Assembly: GCA_949948825.1 (NCBI GenBank)
Contig: CATLIJ010000002.1
Location: 1-37,353 of the forward strand
Direction of reading: 5' to 3'
Origin: an uncultured Clostridiaceae bacterium
GTDB taxonomy: Bacteria; Bacillota; Clostridia; Lachnospirales; Lachnospiraceae
DNA length: 37,353 nucleotides
A program made the position numbers and the translations under genes. Below the pieces are notes generated by a model. That model had not been told where the DNA came from, did no database searches, and was given only the letters and a program-made list of their open reading frames with translations. Shown piece by piece: positions 26,473 through 37,353 of this stretch (position 1 is its first letter; the number at the start of each line of letters is the position of its first letter).

Positions 26473-26539
26473 TTTTTTACCTCCTGCTACTGTTCCCGGT
26501 CACGCCAGGATACAATGCATATTATAATGTTTCCTGTAT

Positions 26540-26568
26540 ATAGTATCGGTTTTCTTCTGTTTTGTCAA
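26540..26568 (-). promoter_or_regulatory. Promoter of the ECF S-component gene
   Basis: Minus strand TTGACA (26563-26568) - 17 bp - TACTAT (26540-26545). Confidence 0.7.
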
Positions 26569-26605
26569 GATTTTTCCCCCTCAACCTGTTTATACTGTGA
26601 ATAAG

Positions 26606-26754
26606 TTATCCACAATCTGTGGATAACTTTGTTGATAAATTCGTATTTTTTCTTTTCTCTTCACAATTTTCGTTGAAAAACCTTAGGTTTTGGTATACAA
26701 TGGATGTAGATTGGGTCAGTTCGCGTATCCACATGACAGACCCAAATATCCACA
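26606..26754. promoter_or_regulatory. oriC: oriC, dnaA-upstream DnaA-box cluster and dnaA promoter
   Basis: TTATCCACA 26606-26614, TGTGGATAA 26618-26626, GTATCCACA 26725-26733, ATATCCACA 26746-26754; promoter TTGAAA (26673-26678) - 17 bp - TACAAT (26696-26701). Confidence 0.85.
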
Positions 26755-26801
26755 ACAATGTCACACATTTACTTTCAAAGAATAAATTAGGAGACGGGCA
26801 T

Positions 26802-28175
26802 ATGATAGAGACACTAAAGTCTAAATGGAATGATATCTTACATTATATAAAAGAAGAACATGATATAACCGATGTATCATTCAACACTTGGCTGATTCCT
26901 CTGCGCTTATATTCCTTTGAAAAAGGAAACATTGTCCGAATCATTGTCCCGGACGCCAATTTTCTTGGTTATATTAAGAAGAAATACTGTTTTCTTCTCA
27001 AAGTGGCCATTGAAGAAATCACAGGAGTAAAATGTGAGATCGAGTTCACTGTGGAGGATCAGATTCAGGAAGAAAGCACAGGAACCAATCAGCTGATCCG
27101 CCAGAAGAACAATAAGATAAGCCAGGAAGCCATACAGAACGCAAATCTGAATCCAAAATACACCTTTGATTCCTTTGTGGTGGGAGCCAACAATAATCTG
27201 GCTCATGCTGCTTCCCTTGCCGTAGCAGAATCTCCTGGTGAAATATATAATCCACTGTTTATATACGGTGGTGTGGGACTGGGAAAAACCCACCTGATGC
27301 ACTCCATTGCCAACTTTATCCTGAAAAACAACGGAAGATCCAAAATTTTATATGTGACCTCCGAAAAGTTCACCAATGAACTGATTGACGCAATTCGGAA
27401 TAAGAATAATATCTCCACCACAGAGTTCCGGGAAAAATACCGCAACAATGATGTGCTGCTGATTGACGATATTCAGTTTATTATAGGAAAGGAAAGTACT
27501 CAGGAAGAATTTTTCCACACCTTTAATGCCTTGTACGAATCAAAAAAGCAGATTATTATTTCCTCGGATAAACCTCCAAAGGATATTGAAACCCTGGAAG
27601 AACGCCTTCGTTCCCGGTTTGAATGGGGGCTTACTGTAGATATCCAGTCCCCGGACTATGAGACCCGTATGGCTATTCTCCGGAAAAAAGAAGAGATTGA
27701 AGGCTATAACATTGATAATGAAGTAATCAAATACATTGCAACTAACATTAAATCCAATATCCGTGAACTGGAAGGCGCTTTAACAAAAATTGTCGCCTTC
27801 TCCAAGCTGAACAGCAACAAAGAGATTGATCTGGCTATGGCTGAGGAAGCGTTAAAAGACATCATCTCTCCCAGCGGCTCCAAAAAGATCACTCCTGATG
27901 TGATCATTCAGGTAGTTGCAGAACATTATAACCTGACCACCCTGGATCTTCTGTCTCAGAGACGAAGTAAAGATATTGTCTATCCCAGACAAATCGCCAT
28001 GTACCTTTGCCGCAGTATGACAGACGTTCCATTGCAGGAGATCGGTAAGGCCATGGGAGGAAGAGATCACACTACAATTATTCATGGAATTGAAAAAATT
28101 TCCAAAGACATTGAAAAAACACCTACCTTACAGAACACTGTGGATATCTTAAAGAAAAAACTCAGCCCCAAATGA
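26802..28175 (+). CDS. dnaA: Chromosomal replication initiator DnaA
   Basis: NPKYTFDSFVVGANNNLAHAASLAVAESPG..YNPLFIYGGVGLGKTHLMHSI; DDIQFI; C-terminal IVYPRQIAMYLCRSMTDVPLQEIGKAMGGRDHTTIIHG. Start at MIETLKSKWNDIL (RBS AGGAG). Confidence 0.99.
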   Translation: MIETLKSKWNDILHYIKEEHDITDVSFNTWLIPLRLYSFEKGNIVRIIVPDANFLGYIKKKYCFLLKVAIEEITGVKCEIEFTVEDQIQEESTGTNQLIRQKNNKISQEAIQNANLNPKYTFDSFVVGANNNLAHAASLAVAESPGEIYNPLFIYGGVGLGKTHLMHSIANFILKNNGRSKILYVTSEKFTNELIDAIRNKNNISTTEFREKYRNNDVLLIDDIQFIIGKESTQEEFFHTFNALYESKKQIIISSDKPPKDIETLEERLRSRFEWGLTVDIQSPDYETRMAILRKKEEIEGYNIDNEVIKYIATNIKSNIRELEGALTKIVAFSKLNSNKEIDLAMAEEALKDIISPSGSKKITPDVIIQVVAEHYNLTTLDLLSQRRSKDIVYPRQIAMYLCRSMTDVPLQEIGKAMGGRDHTTIIHGIEKISKDIEKTPTLQNTVDILKKKLSPK

Positions 28176-28227
28176 CCCTTAATATACCACAAATCCAGGA
28201 ATTATGGGGCTTTTCCCTATATAAAAG

Positions 28228-28480
28228 TTATACACATTTTTTTGTGGATAACGTGTATATTTTGGTGGATAACTCAGTACAATCCATGGACAACCTTTGC
28301 ATTACCCCTGAATCTGTGGAAAAACCGCCTGAATTTAACAATCCTTAAGAAACATTATCAACATACTTTTTAACATGAGATTTATTCTGATCTTCAAGGA
28401 AAAACAGGCTTTTACACAAATTCACAGCCCCTACTACGATTACGACGGAATTTAATATTATTTATATCTCTAAAAATTGC
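28228..28480. promoter_or_regulatory. oriC: oriC, dnaA-dnaN intergenic part: DnaA boxes and AT-rich unwinding candidate
   Basis: TTATACACA 28228-28236, TGTGGATAA 28243-28251, GGTGGATAA 28264-28272, TTTTACACA 28410-28418, then CAGCCCCTACTACGATTACGACGG and AT-rich AATTTAATATTATTTATATC. Confidence 0.85.
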
Positions 28481-28507
28481 TTATCAAACGGAAAGGAACT
28501 TATCAAC

Positions 28508-29623
28508 ATGAAACTGGTATTTCAAAAAGAATCCCTGATGAATGGAATTAACATTGTATCCAAAGCAATCCCCTCCAAAACCACCATGAATATCTTAGAA
28601 TGTGTTCTCATGGATGCTTCTTCCAATGAAATAAAACTGACTGGCAATGATATGGAACTGGGAATTGAGACAAAAGTAGAAGGAACTATAGTGGAACGGG
28701 GAAGCATTGCCCTGGAAGCAAAGATCTTTTCCGATATTATAAGAAAGCTGCCGGACAGTGATACAGAAGTGACCATTGTCTCGGATGAGCGGCTGGTGAC
28801 AACCATTCAGTGTGACAGCGCTTTATTTAAAATCCAGGGACGGGACCCTCAGGAATTTAGTTACCTTCCTTTTATTGAAAAAGACCAGTATATTTGCCTT
28901 TCACAGTTTTCCTTAAAAGAAGCTATCCGGCAAACCATATTTTCCATTGCGCCCAATGACAGCAACAAAATGATGGGCGGAGAATTGATGGAAGTAAAAG
29001 ATAATGTTTTAAAACTGGTTTCCCTGGACGGACACCGTATTTCGATTCGTAATATTCTTTTAAAAGATAATTATGAAAGCAGAAAGGTGATTATTCCTGG
29101 CAAAACCCTCTCAGAAATCAGCAAAATCCTTACTGGTGACAATGAAAAGGATGTACTGATTTATTTTAGCAAAAATCATATTTTATTTGAGTTTAATGAC
29201 ACTATGGTAGTTTCCCGCCTGATTGAAGGCGAATATTTTAAGATTGACCACATGCTGTCCAATGACTATGAGACTCATATTAAAATCAATAAAAAGATGT
29301 TTATGGACAATATTGACCGGGCCATGATTATGATTCGGGACAATGACCGAAAACCGATTATTCTGAAAATAGAAGAAAACAACGTCAATATGAGAATCCG
29401 CTCCTCCTTTGGCTCTATGGATGCTGATGTGGAAGCTCAGAAAACAGGAAATGACATTATGATTGCTTTTAACCCCAAATTTTTATTAGATGCTTTGCGG
29501 GTAATTGATGATGAAGAGGTTGACATTTATATGCTCAATCCCAAATCCCCTTGTTTTCTGAAAGATGACGCGGTAAATTATATTTATCTGATTCTTCCGG
29601 TAAATTTTATTGCTGAGGACTAA
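28508..29623 (+). CDS. dnaN: DNA polymerase III subunit beta (sliding clamp)
   Basis: MKLVFQKESLMNGINIVSKAIPSKTTMNILECVL...; follows dnaA; C-terminal YIYLILPVNF. Confidence 0.97.
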   Translation: MKLVFQKESLMNGINIVSKAIPSKTTMNILECVLMDASSNEIKLTGNDMELGIETKVEGTIVERGSIALEAKIFSDIIRKLPDSDTEVTIVSDERLVTTIQCDSALFKIQGRDPQEFSYLPFIEKDQYICLSQFSLKEAIRQTIFSIAPNDSNKMMGGELMEVKDNVLKLVSLDGHRISIRNILLKDNYESRKVIIPGKTLSEISKILTGDNEKDVLIYFSKNHILFEFNDTMVVSRLIEGEYFKIDHMLSNDYETHIKINKKMFMDNIDRAMIMIRDNDRKPIILKIEENNVNMRIRSSFGSMDADVEAQKTGNDIMIAFNPKFLLDALRVIDDEEVDIYMLNPKSPCFLKDDAVNYIYLILPVNFIAED

Positions 29624-29657
29624 ATTAACTGGATTAATATGTTTGAAAGGATAAATA

Positions 29658-29865
29658 ATGGAAATAATTAAAATCAAAGACGAATATATCCGTTTGGGCC
29701 AGCTTTTAAAGCTGGCCGGAATGTGCGATTCCGGAGTGGATGCCAAAAATGAAATTAAGGAAGGCAGGGTTTCTGTCAATCATCAGACAGAGCTGCAGCG
29801 GGGAAAGAAGCTTCGGGATGGTGATATCGTCACTTATCAGGGAAAGTCTGTCCAGATTAAGAGCC

Positions 29866-29876
<11 letters not shown>
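29658..29876 (+). CDS. yaaA: S4-domain protein YaaA (RlbA-like)
   Basis: IRLGQLLKLAGMCDSGVDAKNEIKEGRVSVNHQTELQRGKKLRDGD; between dnaN and recF. Confidence 0.94.
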
Positions 29877-32962
<3,086 letters not shown>

Positions 32963-32983
32963 TTTGAAAGCGGAGGTAAAAGT

Positions 32984-35494
32984 ATGGAACCGAATGTTTT
33001 TGATAAAGTGCATGATATAGACCTGAAATCCACCATGGAAAAGTCCTACATTGATTATGCCATGAGTGTGATTGCCGCCCGCGCTCTTCCGGATGTAAGG
33101 GATGGACTGAAGCCAGTTCAGAGGCGGGTTCTGTTTTCTATGATTGAACTGAACAATGGACCGGATAAGCCCCACCGGAAATGCGCCCGTATCGTTGGTG
33201 ATACTATGGGTAAATATCATCCTCATGGAGACAGCTCCATTTACGGTGCATTGGTCAATATGGCTCAGGAATGGTCTACCCGTTATCCTCTGGTGGATGG
33301 TCATGGAAACTTTGGCTCTGTAGACGGGGACGGCGCAGCCGCCATGCGTTATACAGAAGCCCGTTTAAGTAAGATTTCCATGGAGATGCTGGCAGACATT
33401 AATAAAAATACAGTAGATTTTGTCCCAAACTTTGATGAGACAGAAAAAGAACCCACTGTGCTTCCCTCCCGCTATCCCAATCTTTTGGTGAACGGCACAA
33501 CCGGAATTGCAGTAGGTATGGCCACCAACATTCCTCCTCATAATCTGCGTGAGGTGATTTCCGCTGTGGTGAAAATCATGGATAACCGGATTAATGAAGA
33601 CCGGGATACCTCCATAGAAGAGATTCTGGAGATTGTAAAAGGTCCGGATTTCCCCACAGGAGCAACCATTCTTGGAAAGGCTGGCATAGAGGAAGCATAT
33701 CGGACCGGACGGGGGAAGATAAGAGTCAGGGCTGTTTCTGATATTGAGACCATGGCCAACGGAAAAAGCCGGATTATTGTGACAGAGCTGCCCTATCTGG
33801 TCAATAAAGCCAGACTGATTGAAAAGATTGCTGAGCTGGTAAAGGAAAAACGGGTGGATGGCATTACAGATCTGCGGGATGAATCGGACCGGCAGGGAAT
33901 GCGGATTGTCATTGAGCTTCGCCGGGATGTAAATGCCAGCGTGATTTTAAACCAGCTTTATAAGCATACTCAGCTTCAGGACACTTTTGGGGTGATTATG
34001 CTTGCTTTGGTAAATAATGAACCAAAGGTTTTGAATCTTCTGGATATGCTTAAATATTATCTGAGCCATCAGGAAGATGTAGTAACCCGCCGTACTAAAT
34101 ATGATTTAAACAAAGCAGAAGAACGAGCTCATATTTTACAGGGACTTTTAATTGCACTGGACCATATTGATGAAGTAATCCGGATTATCCGGGGGTCTGA
34201 CACAGTACAGAATGCAAAGCTCCAGTTAATGGAGCGCTTTGGGTTAAGTGATGCTCAGGCTCAGGCTATTGTGGATATGCGTCTTCGGACTCTTACCGGT
34301 TTGGAGCGGGGCAGGCTGGAGAATGAATACAATGAGCTGATGGTAAAAATTGAACAGTTAAAAGCAATTCTGGCAGATGAGAAAAAGCTTTTGGGAGTAA
34401 TCCGGGAAGAAATTCTGATTATTTCCGGCAAATTCGGAGATGACAGAAAGACATCCATTGGATTTGACGAGTATGACATGTCCATGGAGGATCTGATTCC
34501 CAATGAAAGAACCATTGTGGCTATGACAAAGCTGGGCTACATTAAGCGCATGAGCATTGACAACTTTAAGAGCCAGAACCGGGGCGGCAAAGGAATCAAG
34601 GGAATGCAGATCATTGATGAAGATTACATTGAAGATCTGATTCTGACACATAATCACAATTATATTATGTTCTTTACCAACAAAGGACGGGCTTATCGTC
34701 TGAAGGCTTATGCTATCCCGGAGGGAAGCCGCACAGCCCGGGGAACTGCGATTGTCAATCTGCTGCAGCTTCAGACCGGAGAAAAAATCAGCGCCATTAT
34801 ACCTGTGAAAAAGTATGATGATCACGATTATCTTTTGATGGCCACCAGAAACGGCATGGTAAAGAAAACTCCAATCCGGGAATACGAAAATGTCCGTAAA
34901 AACGGACTTCAGGCCATTGTATTGCGGGATGGGGATGAGCTGATTGAAGTGAAGGCCACAGACAATGAAAAGGATATTTTCCTGGTGACAGAAAAAGGCC
35001 AGTGCATTCGTTTCCATGAGACAGACGTGCGGGTTACAGGGCGGGTGTCTATGGGTGTTATCGGCATGAAGCTGAACGAAGGAGACCAGGTAGTGGCCAT
35101 GCAGATGCACACTCAGGGAGAATGTATGCTGGTGGTGTCAGCAAACGGAATCGGCAAGAGAACGCCCATTGAGGAGTTTACCAGACAGAATCGCGGCGGC
35201 AAGGGGATTTTGTGTTATAAAATTACAGAAAAGACCGGAGATATTGTAGGAGCAAAGCTTGTCCATGAAGACCATGATATTATGATTATCACTACAGAAG
35301 GCGTGGTGATACGGATTGCTGTAAACGATATTTCCATCATTGGAAGAAATACTTCTGGTGTAAAGCTGATGGATATTGACCCGGATTCGGATGTACATGT
35401 GGCAAGCATCGCAAAGGTTCGGGATGATGGAAAGAAATCAGAAGGAGACGGAATTGAGGAGCTGGATTTGGAGGATGAGCCAGAAAGGGGGTAA
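32984..35494 (+). CDS. gyrA: DNA gyrase subunit A
   Basis: [79 protein letters not shown]-terminal GyrA-box QNRGGKG. Confidence 0.98.
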   Translation: MEPNVFDKVHDIDLKSTMEKSYIDYAMSVIAARALPDVRDGLKPVQRRVLFSMIELNNGPDKPHRKCARIVGDTMGKYHPHGDSSIYGALVNMAQEWSTRYPLVDGHGNFGSVDGDGAAAMRYTEARLSKISMEMLADINKNTVDFVPNFDETEKEPTVLPSRYPNLLVNGTTGIAVGMATNIPPHNLREVISAVVKIMDNRINEDRDTSIEEILEIVKGPDFPTGATILGKAGIEEAYRTGRGKIRVRAVSDIETMANGKSRIIVTELPYLVNKARLIEKIAELVKEKRVDGITDLRDESDRQGMRIVIELRRDVNASVILNQLYKHTQLQDTFGVIMLALVNNEPKVLNLLDMLKYYLSHQEDVVTRRTKYDLNKAEERAHILQGLLIALDHIDEVIRIIRGSDTVQNAKLQLMERFGLSDAQAQAIVDMRLRTLTGLERGRLENEYNELMVKIEQLKAILADEKKLLGVIREEILIISGKFGDDRKTSIGFDEYDMSMEDLIPNERTIVAMTKLGYIKRMSIDNFKSQNRGGKGIKGMQIIDEDYIEDLILTHNHNYIMFFTNKGRAYRLKAYAIPEGSRTARGTAIVNLLQLQTGEKISAIIPVKKYDDHDYLLMATRNGMVKKTPIREYENVRKNGLQAIVLRDGDELIEVKATDNEKDIFLVTEKGQCIRFHETDVRVTGRVSMGVIGMKLNEGDQVVAMQMHTQGECMLVVSANGIGKRTPIEEFTRQNRGGKGILCYKITEKTGDIVGAKLVHEDHDIMIITTEGVVIRIAVNDISIIGRNTSGVKLMDIDPDSDVHVASIAKVRDDGKKSEGDGIEELDLEDEPERG

Positions 35495-35499
35495 TTTCA

Positions 35500-36342
35500 T
35501 TGCGGTTTATACAAAGTTTGGAAATTACAAAAAATATCCGTGAAATGTGTATTGAGGCAAACCATGTTTTGTCTTTGGATATGAGACAGGCTTTTGACCA
35601 ATGTGTCAAAGCAGAGAAATCTCCCCTTGGAAAGCAGATTTTGGAGCAGCTGACTGAAAATCTTTCCATAGCAGAAGAGGATCAGATTCCGATTTGTCAG
35701 GATACTGGTATGGCTGTAGTTTTTCTTAAAATAGGGCAGGACGTGCATATAGAAGGCGCTTTATTGGAGGAGGCAGTGAATCAGGGAGTGCGGGAGGGAT
35801 ATGTCCAGGGCTACCTGCGCAAATCCGTTGTAAAAGACCCGATTGAAAGGGAAAATACAAAGGACAATACCCCGGCTGTGATTCATTATGAGATTGTGCC
35901 AGGAGAACAGATTGATATAACTGTAGCTCCAAAAGGTTTTGGAAGCGAAAACATGAGCAGAGTTTTCATGTTAAAGCCAGCAGATGGAATCCAAGGGGTG
36001 AAATCCGCGATTTTGACCGCAATAAGAGAGGCAGGTCCCAATGCCTGCCCTCCTGTGGTAGTAGGAGTGGGAATCGGCGGCACCTTTGAGAAATGTGCCA
36101 TTATGGCAAAGCATGCCCTGACCAGAGACCTGAATGAGTCTTCACCTGTTCCTTATGTACAAAAGCTTGAACAGGAAATGTTAGAGAAAATCAACCGTAT
36201 GGGAATTGGACCCGCAGGGCTGGGAGGCACAGTTACAGCTCTTGCTGTGAATATTGAAACATATCCGACCCACATTGCAGGTCTGCCGGTGGCAGTAAAT
36301 TTGTGTTGTCATGTCAACCGGCATGTGCATCGGGTGATTTAA
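35500..36342 (+). CDS. Fumarate hydratase (class I, two-subunit) alpha subunit
   Basis: ICQDTGMAVVFLKIGQDVHIEG; GGTFEKCAIMAKHALTRDL; TTG start after GAAAGGGGG. Confidence 0.93.
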   Translation: MRFIQSLEITKNIREMCIEANHVLSLDMRQAFDQCVKAEKSPLGKQILEQLTENLSIAEEDQIPICQDTGMAVVFLKIGQDVHIEGALLEEAVNQGVREGYVQGYLRKSVVKDPIERENTKDNTPAVIHYEIVPGEQIDITVAPKGFGSENMSRVFMLKPADGIQGVKSAILTAIREAGPNACPPVVVGVGIGGTFEKCAIMAKHALTRDLNESSPVPYVQKLEQEMLEKINRMGIGPAGLGGTVTALAVNIETYPTHIAGLPVAVNLCCHVNRHVHRVI

Positions 36343-36366
36343 GGTTGCTGCCTATGGGAGGGATTT

Positions 36367-36957
36367 ATGAAAAAAGAAATAAAAGCTCCGATTACCAAAG
36401 AAGCTGTCTGTGATTTAAAGGCAGGGGATTATGTATTGATTACCGGAACTATTTACACAGCCAGAGATGCTGCTCATAAGAGAATGCAGGAGAGCCTGGA
36501 TAAGGGAGAGACTCTGCCTTTTGATGTTGCTGGTAATATCATCTATTATATGGGGCCATCTCCGGCACGGGAGGGGCGTCCAATCGGGTCCGCAGGGCCT
36601 ACCACATCCAGCCGCATGGACCGGTATACTCCCCGTCTTCTTGATATGGGCCTTGGAGCCATGATTGGAAAAGGAAAAAGAAGTCCGGAAGTAATAGAGG
36701 CGATGATTCGCAATAAAGCTGTTTACCTTGCGGCAATAGGGGGAGCAGGGGCTTTGCTTTCAAAAAGGATTTTATCATCAGAAGTGATTGCTTATGAAGA
36801 ACTTGGCACAGAGGCAATCCGCCGTTTGACAGTGAAGGATTTTCCAGCAGTGGTTGTGATTGATTCTGAAGGGAACAATTTGTATGAAACAGCGGCTTTA
36901 GAGTATTGCCAAACAGAGGAAAACATGGATGGAGCACCAGATATTTCACAGTTTTGA
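36367..36957 (+). CDS. Fumarate hydratase (class I, two-subunit) beta subunit
   Basis: LKAGDYVLITGTIYTARDAAHKRM...IIYYMGPSPAREGRPIGSAGPTTSSRMDRYTPRLLDMGLGAMIGKG. Confidence 0.95.
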   Translation: MKKEIKAPITKEAVCDLKAGDYVLITGTIYTARDAAHKRMQESLDKGETLPFDVAGNIIYYMGPSPAREGRPIGSAGPTTSSRMDRYTPRLLDMGLGAMIGKGKRSPEVIEAMIRNKAVYLAAIGGAGALLSKRILSSEVIAYEELGTEAIRRLTVKDFPAVVVIDSEGNNLYETAALEYCQTEENMDGAPDISQF

Positions 36958-36987
36958 GAAAAAAGTAAAAAAATATAAAAAAATGGC

Positions 36988-37016
36988 TTGACAAGCAGTG
37001 GCTTTTCCCTTATAAT
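36988..37016 (+). promoter_or_regulatory. Consensus sigma-A promoter for tRNA-Ser
   Basis: TTGACA - 17 bp - TATAAT exact consensus. Confidence 0.93.
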
Positions 37017-37075
37017 AGGCCATGCGTTTCGGAAATACAAAGTATGAGAGACGCAATCATATGGAATCGTCATTC

Positions 37076-37163
37076 GGAGAAATACTCAAGAGGCCGAAGA
37101 GGCGCCCCTGCTAAGGGTGTAGGTCGGGCAACCGGCGCGAGGGTTCAAATCCCTCTTTCTCCG
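37076..37163 (+). tRNA. tRNA-Ser (anticodon GCU)
   Basis: Acceptor GGAGAAA / TTTCTCC, anticodon arm CGCCC-CTGCTAA-GGGTG, long variable arm, T-loop GGGTTCAAATCCC. Confidence 0.96.
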
Positions 37164-37248
37164 CTCAATTCCACATGATTATTTTTTCGCTCAAAACCAG
37201 GTGAAAATTTGCTTAGAACGAAAAAATAAAAAAAGTTGAAAAAAGTTG

Positions 37249-37277
37249 TTGACAAACTTCGCACAGTATGATATGAT
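37249..37277 (+). promoter_or_regulatory. rRNA operon (rrn) P-type promoter with upstream A/T tract; 16S gene lies beyond the window end
   Basis: TTGACA (37249-37254) - 17 bp - TATGAT (37272-37277), preceded by an A-rich UP-like element; downstream leader ATGAACCTTGAAAATGAAAGATTGAACAGTG resembles Firmicute pre-16S leaders. Confidence 0.75.
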
Positions 37278-37353
37278 AAACGAGTTGCTGCTGATGAAGA
37301 AAACAACAAAGAGCAACAAAATGAACCTTGAAAATGAAAGATTGAACAGTGTT

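Noticed and set aside
26473-26600. Possible riboswitch in the leader of the ECF-transporter gene
   Set aside because: Leader is short (about 60 nt after the predicted promoter) and I see no known aptamer motif or expression-platform hairpin.
26619-26801. N-terminal extension of DnaA in the ORF track
   Set aside because: Covers the dnaA promoter and DnaA boxes; the canonical start MIETLKSKW at 26802 has a good RBS.
34358-35110. 250-aa minus-strand ORF opposite gyrA
   Set aside because: Antisense shadow of gyrA; low-complexity His/Phe-rich translation typical of reverse-strand reading.
36958-36990. Terminator after fumarase beta subunit
   Set aside because: A-rich tract present but no hairpin seen; transcription may continue toward tRNA-Ser.

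Overview
The window is the replication-origin neighbourhood of a Clostridia/Lachnospiraceae-like Firmicute chromosome. Taxonomy is inferred from gene content and order only.

To the left, mostly on the minus strand, are: partial cysK, rsmI, a TrmN6-like methyltransferase, ricT, holB, a guanylate-kinase-like P-loop protein, an Orn/Lys/Arg decarboxylase, a membrane protein with a sigma-region-2-like N-terminus, a DUF4446-type protein, parB, parA, rsmG, mnmG, mnmE, jag/khpB, yidC, yidD, rnpA, rpmH and an ECF-transporter S component.

oriC elements flank dnaA. To the right, on the plus strand, are dnaA, dnaN, yaaA, recF, gyrB, gyrA, a two-subunit fumarase, tRNA-Ser(GCU), and a strong promoter with leader of an rRNA operon whose 16S gene lies beyond the window.

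Three plus-strand blocks on the left arm face the inferred replication direction: a GntR/ABC operon with a 17-bp perfect operator-like palindrome, a small 75-aa gene, and an AT-rich block inserted between parA and rsmG. The last block holds an alpha/beta hydrolase bracketed by two perfect parS sites, a poorly characterised P-loop protein coupled to a DUF4869-like ORF split by one in-frame TGA, and a VOC protein.

The most unusual items are this P-loop/DUF4869-like pair, the putative membrane-tethered sigma-2-like protein, and several in-frame or intergenic tandem repeats. I found no clear new defence system, CRISPR array or transposon. All homology statements are from pattern recognition; no searches were run.
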